A DNA stretch of 33,001 bases from Planctomycetota bacterium (GTDB lineage: Bacteria > Planctomycetota > Phycisphaerae > Phycisphaerales > SM1A02). The position numbers and the translations under genes were made by a program. Each line of letters opens with the position of its first letter. Within the stretch, counting starts at the first letter, position 1. The DNA lies in contig JADFFQ010000043.1 of the NCBI GenBank assembly GCA_022568135.1, forward strand, positions 1-33,001. Reading direction: 5' to 3'. Below are positions 21,333-29,650 of the stretch, piece after piece. The notes beneath the pieces were generated by a model that was not told the DNA's origin, did no database searches, and saw only the letters and a program-made list of their open reading frames with translations.

Positions 21333-21542
21333 ATGTCCAACCGCATCACCTGCGAAACCCTGGACGCCATGTGCTCGGTCTGCAAGGTCCACTGCGCGAC
21401 ATGGCGGACTCAGGATGCTGACACTGATGGCCACTGGACGCTCGACGCCTGCGACGACTTCGGGCAGCGGTGGATCGTCCATCACGACGATCTGCTGGAA
21501 GCGGTCGTGCTGCTGGGCGAGATGCTGGGGATCGATTGGTAA
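21333..21542 (+). CDS. Cys-rich small protein, copy 2
   Basis: A 69-residue protein starting MSNRITCETLDAMCSVCKVH. Cysteines 14, 17 and 21 form a CxxCxxxC cluster, with Cys 7 and Cys 40 nearby. A tryptophan-rich middle and an acidic helix (WIVHHDDLLEAVVLLGEMLG) follow. It differs from copy 3 at about 10 of 69 positions, mostly conservative, while the start codon and all cysteines are kept; this pattern suggests a maintained coding sequence. There is no Shine-Dalgarno site. The cysteine cluster could hold zinc. I do not recognise the family; the constant link to a dockerin-like module is its main clue. Confidence 0.6.
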   Translation: MSNRITCETLDAMCSVCKVHCATWRTQDADTDGHWTLDACDDFGQRWIVHHDDLLEAVVLLGEMLGIDW

Positions 21543-21789
21543 CGGACGCCTGGGCCACAGAGCTGAGGCTGAGGATCGGTATAGGTGTCGAGCGAGTCGG
21601 CGGTTCGGCTAGTTGCCGTGGTCCTTCTCCAACTGCCAGGAGGTCGCGGGTCTGCCGGCCTCAGGCCACAGGTGGGCGACGATTTTGAATGAATCCCGGA
21701 TTGACGCTCACACTCAGACGGTTGACAGCGCCTCTCCTCTCGGTGGCTTTGCGCGCCAATAACGAGAAAAGCGATCAAGGAGTCCAACC

Positions 21790-22161
21790 ATGTCGCACAC
21801 TGCATCCGCAACCGATCAGGGTCAACCGAATCTGCTCAAGACGCTGGAGCAACGGCTTCGCCAACGGCAGGCTGAGATCAGCGAACGGCGATCAGATACT
21901 CGCTACCCCCTCAACACCGGGGTGACACTTGCTGTCGAATCGGAGGACGGCTCGCAGAGGTCGATTGATGAGGCGTGGGCACTGGATTTCTCCAGAGGCG
22001 GAATGTTCCTGCTGACTGAACGAGCACTCGCTGTAGACGATGAGCTGGTCGTCGATTTCGGCTCGGCGCTGTGGGAGCAATTCTCCGCCCGAGTAAGCGT
22101 GGTCCATTGTGCGAAGCTGGTTGGGTCGATCTTCCGCGTTGGGGTGAGGTTCGTCCCGTGA
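21790..22161 (+). CDS. PilZ-domain protein
   Basis: A 123-residue protein. After a helical N-terminal segment (LKTLEQRLRQRQAEISE) it has the c-di-GMP-binding pattern of PilZ: ERRSDTRYPL (R-R-x-x-x-R, about residues 34-39) and, further on, LDFSRGGMFLL (D-x-S-x-x-G-G). Five beta-strands follow up to GSIFRVGVRFVP. Such proteins bind cyclic di-GMP and act on motility, adhesion or exopolysaccharide synthesis. It stands alone, 250 bp after the small Cys-rich gene, and converges with a second, tandem PilZ gene. Confidence 0.85.
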   Translation: MSHTASATDQGQPNLLKTLEQRLRQRQAEISERRSDTRYPLNTGVTLAVESEDGSQRSIDEAWALDFSRGGMFLLTERALAVDDELVVDFGSALWEQFSARVSVVHCAKLVGSIFRVGVRFVP

Positions 22162-22404
22162 GCCGAATGTCTAGGCGATATGGACTTCTCAGCGGGATTG
22201 TCAAGGCAGACAGGTGCCAGCCAAAGGTGCATTAGACATCGGTGCCAGTACCGAATACGAGCTCATGCGTATCAGCTTTTCGCCGCGAGACGTCGAATTG
22301 GGCGAGTGCTATTCGCACCAAAGCGACCCGGACAGCCACGTGCTGAGCTTCGCGCGTCTGCTCCGGCGCTAGCGCAGTCGCGCCGATCCGGCAGCCAAGT
22401 CGCT

Positions 22405-22449
22405 ACCTCGGCCAGCAGGGTCAGCAGGTCGAGGATGCCGCCAGTCCCG
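22405..22449 (-). pseudogene. Dockerin-like tag remnant on the minus strand
   Basis: The minus strand reads DGTGGILDLLTLLAE within the 380-bp stretch between the two PilZ genes. It is the core of the tag seen at four other places, here in the opposite orientation and running into unrelated sequence instead of ending in NWG. Apart from this, nothing is recognised between 22162 and 22541. Confidence 0.45.
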
Positions 22450-22541
22450 TCCGCCAGATCGCTCACGAACACCGGCCCCGCTGCCCGAGCAGGATTCCCA
22501 GGTCGTCAATCGGCACGCTTGAAAGCCGTGGGACCGCATCA

Positions 22542-23261
22542 TCACGCGGATCGTCGGAGCCACTGTTGCTCGCGCTTGGTCTTGTATTCGTTAATGATGT
22601 CCTGCTGCCGCCCGAAGTCCTCGGACAATTCAGGATCAAATTCGATGCCATAGTGGATCCTTGCCCCGACGAGTCGCCGGTAGCGGATGTTGCCAATCAG
22701 GTCAACGCAACGGTCGCAATTCGGCAACTGCATTGAGAATCCGACCCTCGTGGTTTCCACAAATTCGGCATCCAATTCGGCCTCAAGACTGACGGCTGCG
22801 CCGATCGCCGAGAAGTTCTCCAGCCGGGCCTCCACGGGCGGCTCTCCGTGACCAGCCTCTAAGGTCACTCTCACGAGGTCATTGGGATCGGGAAACACGC
22901 GCAACATTTTGCGGCGGTTGAAATACTCGCGGAAAGTCAGACACAGGTGGGCGTCAAGCTGCTCCGGGTGGAGAAAACGAAAGCCGTAGCGACGAGCGCC
23001 TGCTTCCTCGGTGCGGTGCTGGACCCTCACCGCAACCCTCAAAGGTTCGTTGAACTTCTCCGAGGTGAAAACGAGATCGATCTCCTGGCCAACGGTCAGG
23101 TTCGGCCAGTTCGGCGGCGGGAAACGGATAGCGACGCCGCAGGCACTCGTATCAACCAGGTGGCCCACGAATGGTGAGCCCCCCGGATTGTGCATCGTCG
23201 CCACCAGGCCCGTGGTAGCGTCAACTTTGACCCGGTATTGTGCTCGCCGACAATTATGCAT
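22542..23261 (-). CDS. Tandem PilZ-domain protein
   Basis: A 239-residue protein starting MHNCRRAQYRVKVD. Two full sets of PilZ motifs are present: RRAQYR (5-10) with DTSACG (37-42), and RRKMLR (116-121) with NFSAIG (149-154). Each is followed by the beta-barrel pattern (ARRYGFRFLHPE and GARIHYGIEFDP). It resembles YcgR-like proteins, with both halves apparently able to bind c-di-GMP. A charged helix ends the protein (DFGRQQDIINEYKTKREQQW). The start at 23261 is chosen because the first PilZ motif begins there; upstream in-frame codons lack domain similarity. No flagellar or polysaccharide gene lies nearby. Confidence 0.8.
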   Translation of the reverse strand: MHNCRRAQYRVKVDATTGLVATMHNPGGSPFVGHLVDTSACGVAIRFPPPNWPNLTVGQEIDLVFTSEKFNEPLRVAVRVQHRTEEAGARRYGFRFLHPEQLDAHLCLTFREYFNRRKMLRVFPDPNDLVRVTLEAGHGEPPVEARLENFSAIGAAVSLEAELDAEFVETTRVGFSMQLPNCDRCVDLIGNIRYRRLVGARIHYGIEFDPELSEDFGRQQDIINEYKTKREQQWLRRSA

Positions 23262-23722
23262 ATGACAGGACAAAGAAGGGGAATTGCGGGTCAGCGGTAT
23301 CGGCCGTAGGGGGATGCGCCTCACGCCGCGCCATTGCCGGAGGCAAACAAATCGAGGCCCCGTCAGCACGTTTATCGATCCGCGCCGTCGGCAACTTTAG
23401 CGGTCTCTAGCTCGGGGATCGCGCGGCGGTCATGTTCAGCGCCCGTGGAGCGAGAGAGTGAACGAGCGGGTCATGACCGCCAGTCCGCATCGACATAGAA
23501 CTGGACGGTCATGCCAACTGGCGAGACATCGGTGCTAGAGCGGCCACATCGGGGTCGTAGTCATTGAGGTCACCAAGCACGTGCGGCGGGACCTTCGCCA
23601 TGCAATCACCTCAATAAGTCGCATGGGCTCCCCGGGAGCACACGCGGCTTCTTTATCTGTGTCGATGGTTGGCAAGCCCTGCTCTGCCGACTTCGGAAAG
23701 CGGCGATGCAGTTCCTTTTCCT
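23262..23722. other. Intergenic stretch with a 10-bp inverted repeat and a short minus-strand frame
   Basis: No convincing gene. GGCGGTCATG (23425-23434) and its exact reverse complement CATGACCGCC (23472-23481) stand 37 bp apart. On the minus strand a 30-codon frame (23509-23601; MAKVPPHVLGDLNDYDPDVA) follows a GAGGTG-like site and may be a very short gene or the start of a lost one. Confidence 0.3.
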
Positions 23723-24427
23723 TTAGCCCTGGGAAGCAATGCCTGCCTTGGTTCGATAGTTGTGCGGACTCTCGCGCGTGATCAGATGCTCGATCGTCTT
23801 GAGGCGAGAGCCAATGACCTTATGGCTAACTATTCTTGAATTGGCCTCATCCACTGCGTCCTCTGCTAGCTTGAGGCCGGTTGTCGCATAATCTGGCAGC
23901 GTCTGGGGATCGAAGTTGGGGTCGATAGACCCGGCATCCGGCGGGTTGAGGCTGGGATATTGATTGGGATCCAGGATCTGGTCGATACCCGCCAGCGCTG
24001 CGTTGAGGTCGTCGGCGACTTCAGACTTTTCCGGCTCATCCAGCGGCCCAGGATTGGTGCCGATCCTCACTGCAGCGTCCTCAAGGTCTCTTATCATGTC
24101 TTTCATGATCTCGATGATGTCGTCCATCAGATTCGCGACGGGACCAATCTCGCTGCCAGCCGTCTCAGCGAGGGATTGATCCGATGGAGCCGAGCCGAAG
24201 GCGGCTGGATTGCCGGGGACCTGCAAGACGAGCATCGCGACCATGAGAGCTGCGGCCAGGACCGCCCCGATCGCGGCCCGGGGCGTGAAACGGCGATGGG
24301 CTGCCCTGGTGCCCCCTCCATTCAGGGGCGGCGAGGCGCAACCAGTTGGACATGAATCAGGACTTGCTCTCTTGGCGGGACCTACCGCCACGATAGACGT
24401 AGACTGGGTAAGATCAGATCGTTGCAT
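23723..24427 (-). CDS. Single-pass membrane protein of unknown function
   Basis: A 234-residue protein. A polar N-terminal stretch of about 50 residues precedes one membrane segment (AAIGAVLAAALMVAMLVLQV, about 51-70). The outer part has an amphipathic helix (LMDDIIEIMKDMIRDLEDAA), an acidic, proline-rich middle (DPNQYPSLNPPDAGSIDPNF) and a helical end. It is transcribed divergently from the ECF sigma factor gene, 145 bp away, so it could be a regulatory partner or target, but no anti-sigma motif (such as H-x-x-x-C-x-x-C) is seen. Family not recognised. Confidence 0.55.
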   Translation of the reverse strand: MQRSDLTQSTSIVAVGPAKRASPDSCPTGCASPPLNGGGTRAAHRRFTPRAAIGAVLAAALMVAMLVLQVPGNPAAFGSAPSDQSLAETAGSEIGPVANLMDDIIEIMKDMIRDLEDAAVRIGTNPGPLDEPEKSEVADDLNAALAGIDQILDPNQYPSLNPPDAGSIDPNFDPQTLPDYATTGLKLAEDAVDEANSRIVSHKVIGSRLKTIEHLITRESPHNYRTKAGIASQG

Positions 24428-24572
24428 AACACTTCCTCCGGCCCGGAAGTATGCTGCTCATCAATGGGCCGGCACGGTGCCGATCACGCGCACAAAGGAA
24501 GGCGATCGCTTCGTTGGTAGTGTGAGCAGGAAACCTTGGTTTTGGTGAAAGAGGGAAGTGTGAGGAGGAGTC

Positions 24573-25253
24573 GTGCTGGACCGGCATTCTGTGAACAAAG
24601 CCGCACCAGATGACACCAACGGCTGCGGCAGTGATGAACACATCCAGACTGCGGATCTAGGCGGAGCAGCATCTGACAGGGCTGCGGTGCTGGAGCTGCT
24701 CCGGCGGATGCGGGCCGGTGATCGCGAGGCTGCGGCGCTCTTCATCACTCGCTACGGCTCTCGGATCAGGCGGCGCATCCGAGGGAAGCTCAGCCCAGCG
24801 ATGCGGCGCATCTTCGACTCGCAGGAAATCCTGTCCACACTCGGGCGAAGGTTGGACCTGTACGTCCGATCGGGAAGACTAGAGGCGGCCAACGAACAGC
24901 AGCTGTGGGCGCTCGTGTTCCGCATGGCCAGCAATGCGGTGATTGACAAGGCTAGGGTGTTCCACCGTCTTCAGCAGGTTGAAGATGAAGACGGGGTGTT
25001 CGCTCAGGAGTTATCAAGTCGTCTGCGCCAAGCTCAGCGTAGCAGGAAAGAAGGAGTCGAGATCGAAATCGACCGAGCGCTGAACGTTCTGCGTGACCGG
25101 ACCGACCGACAGATTCTCTCCCTTTGGCTCGTCGGAACGCGCCACACCGTGATCGCCGAGCACGTCGACTTGGCGGCGACAGCGGTCAGGAAGCGCTGGC
25201 AGAAGATCAAGTCGGAACTTCGGGAACAATTCGCGGCGGAGATTCATCGGTGA
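24573..25253 (+). CDS. ECF-type RNA polymerase sigma factor
   Basis: A 226-residue sigma-70 family protein. Region 2 spans about residues 40-130: AGDREAAALFITRYGSRIRR, IFDSQEILSTLGRRLD (in place of the usual D-x-x-Q-E/D-x-x) and ALVFRMASNAVIDKARVFHR. Region 4 spans about 165-225: ALNVLRDRTDRQILSLWLVG, THTVIAEHVDLAATAVRKRW-like HTH and KIKSELREQF. The N-terminal 35 residues are a variable extension. It overlaps the Ser/Thr kinase gene by 4 bp, an arrangement found in planctomycetes, where kinases are thought to control partner ECF factors by phosphorylation instead of through an anti-sigma factor. Confidence 0.85.
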   Translation: MLDRHSVNKAAPDDTNGCGSDEHIQTADLGGAASDRAAVLELLRRMRAGDREAAALFITRYGSRIRRRIRGKLSPAMRRIFDSQEILSTLGRRLDLYVRSGRLEAANEQQLWALVFRMASNAVIDKARVFHRLQQVEDEDGVFAQELSSRLRQAQRSRKEGVEIEIDRALNVLRDRTDRQILSLWLVGTRHTVIAEHVDLAATAVRKRWQKIKSELREQFAAEIHR

Positions 25254-27391
25254 TCGCCCACGAGTTCCTGCTTGCGGACGACTTGAATTTGCTCTACCGG
25301 AACAGCACAAGTGACCCGGATTTCGCGCATATCATCCATCACTTCCGGATTGAAACCGATACACAACTGGCAGATCTGATCGAAGCTGACGGTCGCCTCC
25401 GTCTTCGCCTCAATCGGCCCGTTATGCTAGACCGATACCTTGGTGCGATTCCCGAGTTGTCGGCAAGGTCGGATCCGCTTGATGCAGCTATTGACATGGC
25501 CCTTCGGGCGCTCGCCAGGACCGGCCGTGCTGACGAGCAGTCGATCGAGGAACTGATCGCAAGGTTTCCGCAGCTCGGTTCATTCATCCGGGACGCGGCC
25601 GCGCTGAATAATGCGCTCTGGTCAACCGCGCACGTCCAGAAGCACCTTGCGATGTCGGCTGCCAAAGAGCTTCCCTGCGACTTCGGCCCGGTACTCGAGA
25701 ACGGCGTTCACCGGTATGAGCTTCGAGAGCTGCTTGGTGAGGGTGCGTTCGGCCAGGTCTATCTCGCCGTTGATCGCCAGCTTTCCGAGAAGGACCATCC
25801 CGCGTTGGTCTGCATCAAGGTACTTCCCGGAGATGATCGCTCGGCCTGGACCCGACAACAGCTCATTGATGAGGCCACAAAGGCCCGGCGCATCGGCCAT
25901 CCGAGCGTGGTTCGAGTGCTCGACCGCGGTGTCTCGGATCAGAACCAGGACTTCCTCGTCTATGAGTTCGTTGAGGGCGGTGATCTTGCGAAGTGGGCGC
26001 GCCGTCGCACGGGTACACGCGACGTCGGCGACGCGGCTCGGCTCGTTGCCAAGATAGCGCGCGGTGTGCACGCCGCCCACATGGCCGGGCTCGTGCACTG
26101 CGATTTGAAGCCAAACAACATCGTGCTCACCACGGACGGCGAACCGAAGGTCGCAGATTTCGGAATTGCGATCCGAGTGGACGACCAGAGCAATTCGTGC
26201 CAAATGAACGAAAGCCAGTTGGAGCCGCCAGGGAACCTGGCGTTCATGTCCCCGGAGCAGTATCGGATGGAGCCGGGGGCGTTGACGATCCCAACCGATG
26301 TGTACGCATTGGGAGGGATTCTCTACTGGCTGCTTACCGGGATCCTCCCGAACGGTTCAACGCCGCAGGCGATCCAGCGTACGCACGATCCCGTTGAAGG
26401 CCGCAGCGAGCCACCGCCTCTTCGGCCGCGCTGCCATGAAGCGGACCGCGACCTCGAGGCGATCTGTCATCGTACGATGGCGATTCGCCCCGAACATCGC
26501 TACAACTCAGCGGCAGGCGTTGCCGATGATCTGGAGGCGTGGCTGCGTCGCGAACCGATACCGTGGACAAAGCCTTCTTTGTTCCGCAGGATCAAGCTTT
26601 GGACCCGGCGAAAACCTGCGCTGGCTGGTGCCGCGGCAGTTATCGTGGTGCTGATTCTGGCGAGCGGCGTCGCTCTCCAGTATCTGAGGTCCGAGGCCAG
26701 TCAGCGCCGACTCGAAGCCGCCGTCTCCGAAGCTCGTCTCGAAGAGGAAGAGCGGTCTCGAGACAACTTTCGAACCCACCTGACGCGGTTCGTCGCACGG
26801 CTAGAGGAGGCCCACAGCCAAGGCCTCGCCAACGACGTGCTAACGCAGATCTGGCTTGGGGAATGGCTCTTTGGACCGACTGTGCTTGCCGACGGCCCAG
26901 ACCGCTTCGAGCTTTGGGACATGCGCGTGAACATTGTCCGCGATCTCGTCGAACAGGCCAAGAACGCCGGACGGGATCACGACTTCCACACGCTGCTGTG
27001 GGAAAGTGCCCTTGGGTTTTGGCTGATCAAAGATGGAGAATACCGCGAAGTCGAGCCGCTCATGGCGGAGAACTACACCAAGTGGCAGGCGCTTCTTGAT
27101 CCTGAGGATCCATGGCTGGTCCATCTGCAAGCGATGCGGGCATGCGCTGTCGTAAACCGACTTGCTGATGAGCGTGATGATTCTGAGTCGCCGCGCGGAA
27201 GCCCGCAGGAATCGCTCCCGATTGCATCCACGCTGGAGCAAGCAGAACAAATGCTCAATGCAGACGCTCCTGGGTCCCCGCTTCATCTTCTTGTTCTCGG
27301 TTCGATGCGGCGGCTCTACGAGCCCGATCTTCTCGATCGCCCTCAGCGCATGAAAGCGGTTGAGGAACGCCGTCGGGCACTATCTGAGTAG
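25250..27391 (+). CDS. Membrane Ser/Thr protein kinase
   Basis: A 713-residue kinase from a GTG start that overlaps the sigma stop (GTGA), with GGAG 8 nt upstream. Residues 1-155 are a helical N-terminal domain. The kinase domain covers about 157-435: glycine loop LGEGAFGQVYLA (162-173), Lys 190 (CIKVLP), Glu 208, catalytic HCDLKPNN with Asp 285, DFG at 303-305 and SPEQ at 334-337. The HRD arginine is replaced by Cys, so it is a non-RD kinase. One membrane helix (PALAGAAAVIVVLILASGVA, about 457-478) follows, then a coiled-coil-like, helical sensor part of about 230 residues. It probably senses an outside signal and phosphorylates the adjacent sigma factor; this is inference from gene order. 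Confidence 0.9.
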   Translation: MIAHEFLLADDLNLLYRNSTSDPDFAHIIHHFRIETDTQLADLIEADGRLRLRLNRPVMLDRYLGAIPELSARSDPLDAAIDMALRALARTGRADEQSIEELIARFPQLGSFIRDAAALNNALWSTAHVQKHLAMSAAKELPCDFGPVLENGVHRYELRELLGEGAFGQVYLAVDRQLSEKDHPALVCIKVLPGDDRSAWTRQQLIDEATKARRIGHPSVVRVLDRGVSDQNQDFLVYEFVEGGDLAKWARRRTGTRDVGDAARLVAKIARGVHAAHMAGLVHCDLKPNNIVLTTDGEPKVADFGIAIRVDDQSNSCQMNESQLEPPGNLAFMSPEQYRMEPGALTIPTDVYALGGILYWLLTGILPNGSTPQAIQRTHDPVEGRSEPPPLRPRCHEADRDLEAICHRTMAIRPEHRYNSAAGVADDLEAWLRREPIPWTKPSLFRRIKLWTRRKPALAGAAAVIVVLILASGVALQYLRSEASQRRLEAAVSEARLEEEERSRDNFRTHLTRFVARLEEAHSQGLANDVLTQIWLGEWLFGPTVLADGPDRFELWDMRVNIVRDLVEQAKNAGRDHDFHTLLWESALGFWLIKDGEYREVEPLMAENYTKWQALLDPEDPWLVHLQAMRACAVVNRLADERDDSESPRGSPQESLPIASTLEQAEQMLNADAPGSPLHLLVLGSMRRLYEPDLLDRPQRMKAVEERRRALSE

Positions 27392-27651
27392 GCCGCGCAC
27401 CCGGCTGCGATAGCACATCACATCCTCTTCGAGATCGAAAGACTCGACCTTCTGTGAGGCAAGATGGTGATGCGAGGTCGGAAGACCCGCCGCGAGGTCA
27501 TCATGTTCGGGTGGAAGTACCTCCCCACTTCTCGAAGCGTCGAGCCCGCCCTCCCATTGCCGAGCTTCTTGAAGCGTGTTCGCGATCGGTGTGCCGAGTG
27601 CACCGGGGTCTCTGACACCCTCCTGGAGCAAGTGATCGCCACCCGCTATGA

Positions 27652-27765
27652 ACCAGGCGCTGGGACACGCTGCCAGAGCCAGACGTGTTGGCGGCGGAGA
27701 TCGCAGACGACTTGCAGTGGGCTCTGGAGCAGTTCGGCAGTATCGCAGTCGAGCTAGGCCAGTAA
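27652..27765 (+). pseudogene. C-terminal remnant of a type I restriction methylase (HsdM)
   Basis: The frame reads RRWDTLPEPDVLAAEIADDL and QWALEQFGSIAVELGQ, then TAA at 27763-27765. It matches the extreme C-terminus of HsdM-type N6-adenine methylases (L-P-E-P-D-V-x-A-A-E-I-A-x-D-L-x-x-A-L-E-Q-F). A stop codon just upstream (27649-27651) limits it to 37 codons, so only the tail of a lost restriction-modification locus remains. Confidence 0.6.
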
Positions 27766-27861
27766 TGACGATCAACCTCTGATCGGTTCGCCGGCCCCCG
27801 CTTTGGCGGCATCCCTGTCGTCTGCCAAGAACACCGTTGCCAAACAGCGCTCCCGGATGCC

Positions 27862-27884
27862 GAGTGCGTCCTAGAGTGCGTCCT
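27862..27884 (+). repeat. Tandem 11-bp repeat, left of the tRNA fragment
   Basis: GAGTGCGTCCT occurs at 27862-27872 and 27874-27884, one base apart. The nearly identical pair CAGTACGTCCT/GAGTACGTCCT lies on the other side of the tRNA fragment, in the same orientation. This layout resembles arm-type integrase sites around a core. Confidence 0.55.
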
Positions 27885-27979
27885 GAGGGGAGGTGTACTG
27901 GGGCCGATTCGATCCGACACAACCCGATTCATGGTCCGTTGCGGCCCATTTTCGGCGACAGACATGCATCTGCCACGTA

Positions 27980-28021
27980 CTTCTAAACCGCAGGTCGCAG
28001 GTTCGAGTCCTGCCCGGGGCG
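27980..28021 (+). other. 3' fragment of tRNA-Arg(UCU), candidate attachment-site core
   Basis: The anticodon loop CTTCTAA (anticodon TCT at 27982-27984) is followed by ACCGC, variable loop AGGTC, a perfect T arm (GCAGG, TTCGAGT, CCTGC at 27997-28013), acceptor strand CCGGGGC and discriminator G. The five bases before the loop do not pair with ACCGC, and no D arm or 5' acceptor strand is present. The fragment thus begins in the anticodon loop, a typical crossover point of tyrosine integrases. The sequence just after it (TCAAAAACGCCATTTT) resembles that after the fragment at 1704-1750 (TCAAGAACGCGGTTTT). Confidence 0.7.
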
Positions 28022-28065
28022 TTCAAAAACGCCATTTTGAGGGCTTCTGACCTTCCAAAACCGCC

Positions 28066-28087
28066 CAGTACGTCCTGAGTACGTCCT
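28066..28087 (+). repeat. Tandem 11-bp repeat, right of the tRNA fragment
   Basis: CAGTACGTCCT (28066-28076) is directly followed by GAGTACGTCCT (28077-28087). It is related to the pair at 27862-27884 by one or two substitutions. Confidence 0.55.
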
Positions 28088-28221
28088 GGACACTGCCGTC
28101 AGTTGATCACTGAGAGGTAGCGCTGGAGATGCAAGGCCGGACGAAGCCTGGCTCAACCCGGATTTCCCAGATGACCTCGGCGTTCTTGAACATGCCTCGA
28201 CGACGGTCGGTGACCGGCGGG

Positions 28222-28275
28222 GTTGCCGCTACTGATCTGTTGACGCTGCTGGCGAACTGGGGGCCGTGCGCGTGA
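28222..28275 (+). pseudogene. Orphan C-terminal dockerin-like tag
   Basis: The frame reads VAATDLLTLLANWGPCA and stops at 28273-28275. It corresponds to the tail tag at 29651-29737 with its G-I-L segment degenerate. No protein body is attached; the secreted NHL gene begins 158 bp further on. Confidence 0.5.
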
Positions 28276-28432
28276 GAAGATGGCCATAAGTCATGAGCCA
28301 TGGGTTTAGCCGGCGGGCTTGCCCCGCCCGGTGCCGCCCTCATGCAGCCTGAGCTTTCACGTGTTCTGCACGTCGTTGGCCTGGTGTGATCGCAACGAAG
28401 GGGTATCCTTCACATCGGAAAGGAGGCGTCCG

Positions 28433-29644
28433 ATGAGCGTTTCGACGCAAGCCTGGATGCTCGCTCTGGGCCTGGCTCTCTTTCCCGGCAAGGCCCTGGC
28501 CGGCAGCGACTCGCCCCAGTTCATCCTCCAATGGGGTTCCAACGGCGCCGGGCAAGGCCAGTTTTCCGGACCGCACGGGATCGAGGTCGATGCCGTCGGC
28601 AACGTCTACGTCGTCGATACCGGAAACAATCGCATCCAGAAATTCACCTGCGACGGGATGTTTCTTATGACCTGGGGCTCCTTCGGGGCCGCAGATGGGC
28701 AATTCAACCATCCCCACGGAGTCGGCATCGGACCCAAAGGCAACATCTACGTCGCCGAGACCGGCAACAACCGCGTTCAGAAGTTCACCAGCGATGGGGT
28801 CTTCGTCACGAAGTGGGGCTCCTTCGGCGACGGGGACGGACAGTTCCGCCATTCCCATGGCCTCGCCGTGGACAGCAACGGCAACGTCTTCGTCGCGGAC
28901 CGGAACCAGAATCGCGTCCAGAAGTTCACCAGCGACGGAACCTTCATCTTGGCGTGGGGAACAACCGGCACCCGAGACGGACAGTTCACCGGCACCAACG
29001 GCGTCGCCGTCGACTTGGATGACAACGTCTTCGTTGCCGACAGCAGTCCGCGGGTTCAGAAGTTTACGAATGACGGCGTGTTCATCACCTCTTGGGGCTC
29101 CGCCGGCGCCGGAGACGGTCAGTTCAACTTCCCCCGCGGTCTCTCGACGGATGAGTTCGGAAACGTCTACGTCGCCGACCGCAATCTCCATCGCATGCAG
29201 AAGTTCACGGGAGCCGGAGCTTTCCTCGCGAAATGGGGCTCGTTCGGCGCGGGCGAGGGCGAGTTCAACTTACCGTACGCCCTCAGAGCGAGTGAAGACG
29301 GATTCGTCTACGTGGCCGACTCGAGCAATCATCGCGTGCAGAAGTTCCGCGTGACCCCATGCCCCGCCGATATCTCCGGTCCGCTCGGCCCCGGCTTCCC
29401 CGACGGATGCGTTGATGCGTTTGACCTCGGGGCCATGCTCGGGGCGTGGTGTTCAGGCGTCAACGATCCGAACCCGCCGAGCCCGCCCTGCGAGAACTGC
29501 ACCCCTGCGAATCTCGCCGTCGCGGACATCTCCGGTGCGGGCAGTCTGCCGGATGGGTGCGTCGATGCGTTCGACCTGGCGAAGCTGCTGGCGGAGTGGT
29601 GCTCGGAGGCCGGCGGCAACCCGTGCGGCACCTGCTTCCCGTAA
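28433..29644 (+). CDS. Secreted NHL-repeat protein with dockerin-like C-terminal modules
   Basis: A 403-residue protein. AGGAGG lies 7 nt before ATG 28433, which opens the signal peptide MSVSTQAWMLALGLALFPGK (cleavage after ALA). Six beta-propeller blades of the form W-G-S-x-G-A-x-D-G-Q-F ... V-A-D-x-x-N-x-R-V-Q-K-F-T fill residues about 30-305. The C-terminus holds two copies of a Cys-bounded module: DGCVDAFDLGAMLGAWC and DGCVDAFDLAKLLAEWC, ending NPCGTCFP. Such planctomycete modules resemble dockerin or type I cohesin-binding calcium loops and probably anchor or sort the protein outside the cytoplasm. The upstream in-frame extension lacks a signal and is rejected. The final module recurs alone at 21137-21280. 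Confidence 0.85.
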   Translation: MSVSTQAWMLALGLALFPGKALAGSDSPQFILQWGSNGAGQGQFSGPHGIEVDAVGNVYVVDTGNNRIQKFTCDGMFLMTWGSFGAADGQFNHPHGVGIGPKGNIYVAETGNNRVQKFTSDGVFVTKWGSFGDGDGQFRHSHGLAVDSNGNVFVADRNQNRVQKFTSDGTFILAWGTTGTRDGQFTGTNGVAVDLDDNVFVADSSPRVQKFTNDGVFITSWGSAGAGDGQFNFPRGLSTDEFGNVYVADRNLHRMQKFTGAGAFLAKWGSFGAGEGEFNLPYALRASEDGFVYVADSSNHRVQKFRVTPCPADISGPLGPGFPDGCVDAFDLGAMLGAWCSGVNDPNPPSPPCENCTPANLAVADISGAGSLPDGCVDAFDLAKLLAEWCSEAGGNPCGTCFP

Positions 29645-29650
29645 TCGACG

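Larger units (their letters stand above)
27392..28432. other. Decayed stretch between kinase and NHL genes
   Basis: About 1 kb without an intact gene. It contains a type I methylase remnant (27652-27765), a pair of 11-bp repeats, a tRNA-Arg 3' fragment, a second pair of repeats and an orphan C-terminal tag, all listed separately. The frames open elsewhere in it resemble chance frames. Confidence 0.55.

Noticed and set aside
27380..27922. 180-codon minus-strand frame opposite the hsdM remnant
   Set aside because: The plus-strand remnant has clear family similarity while the minus frame has none and is compositionally skewed.
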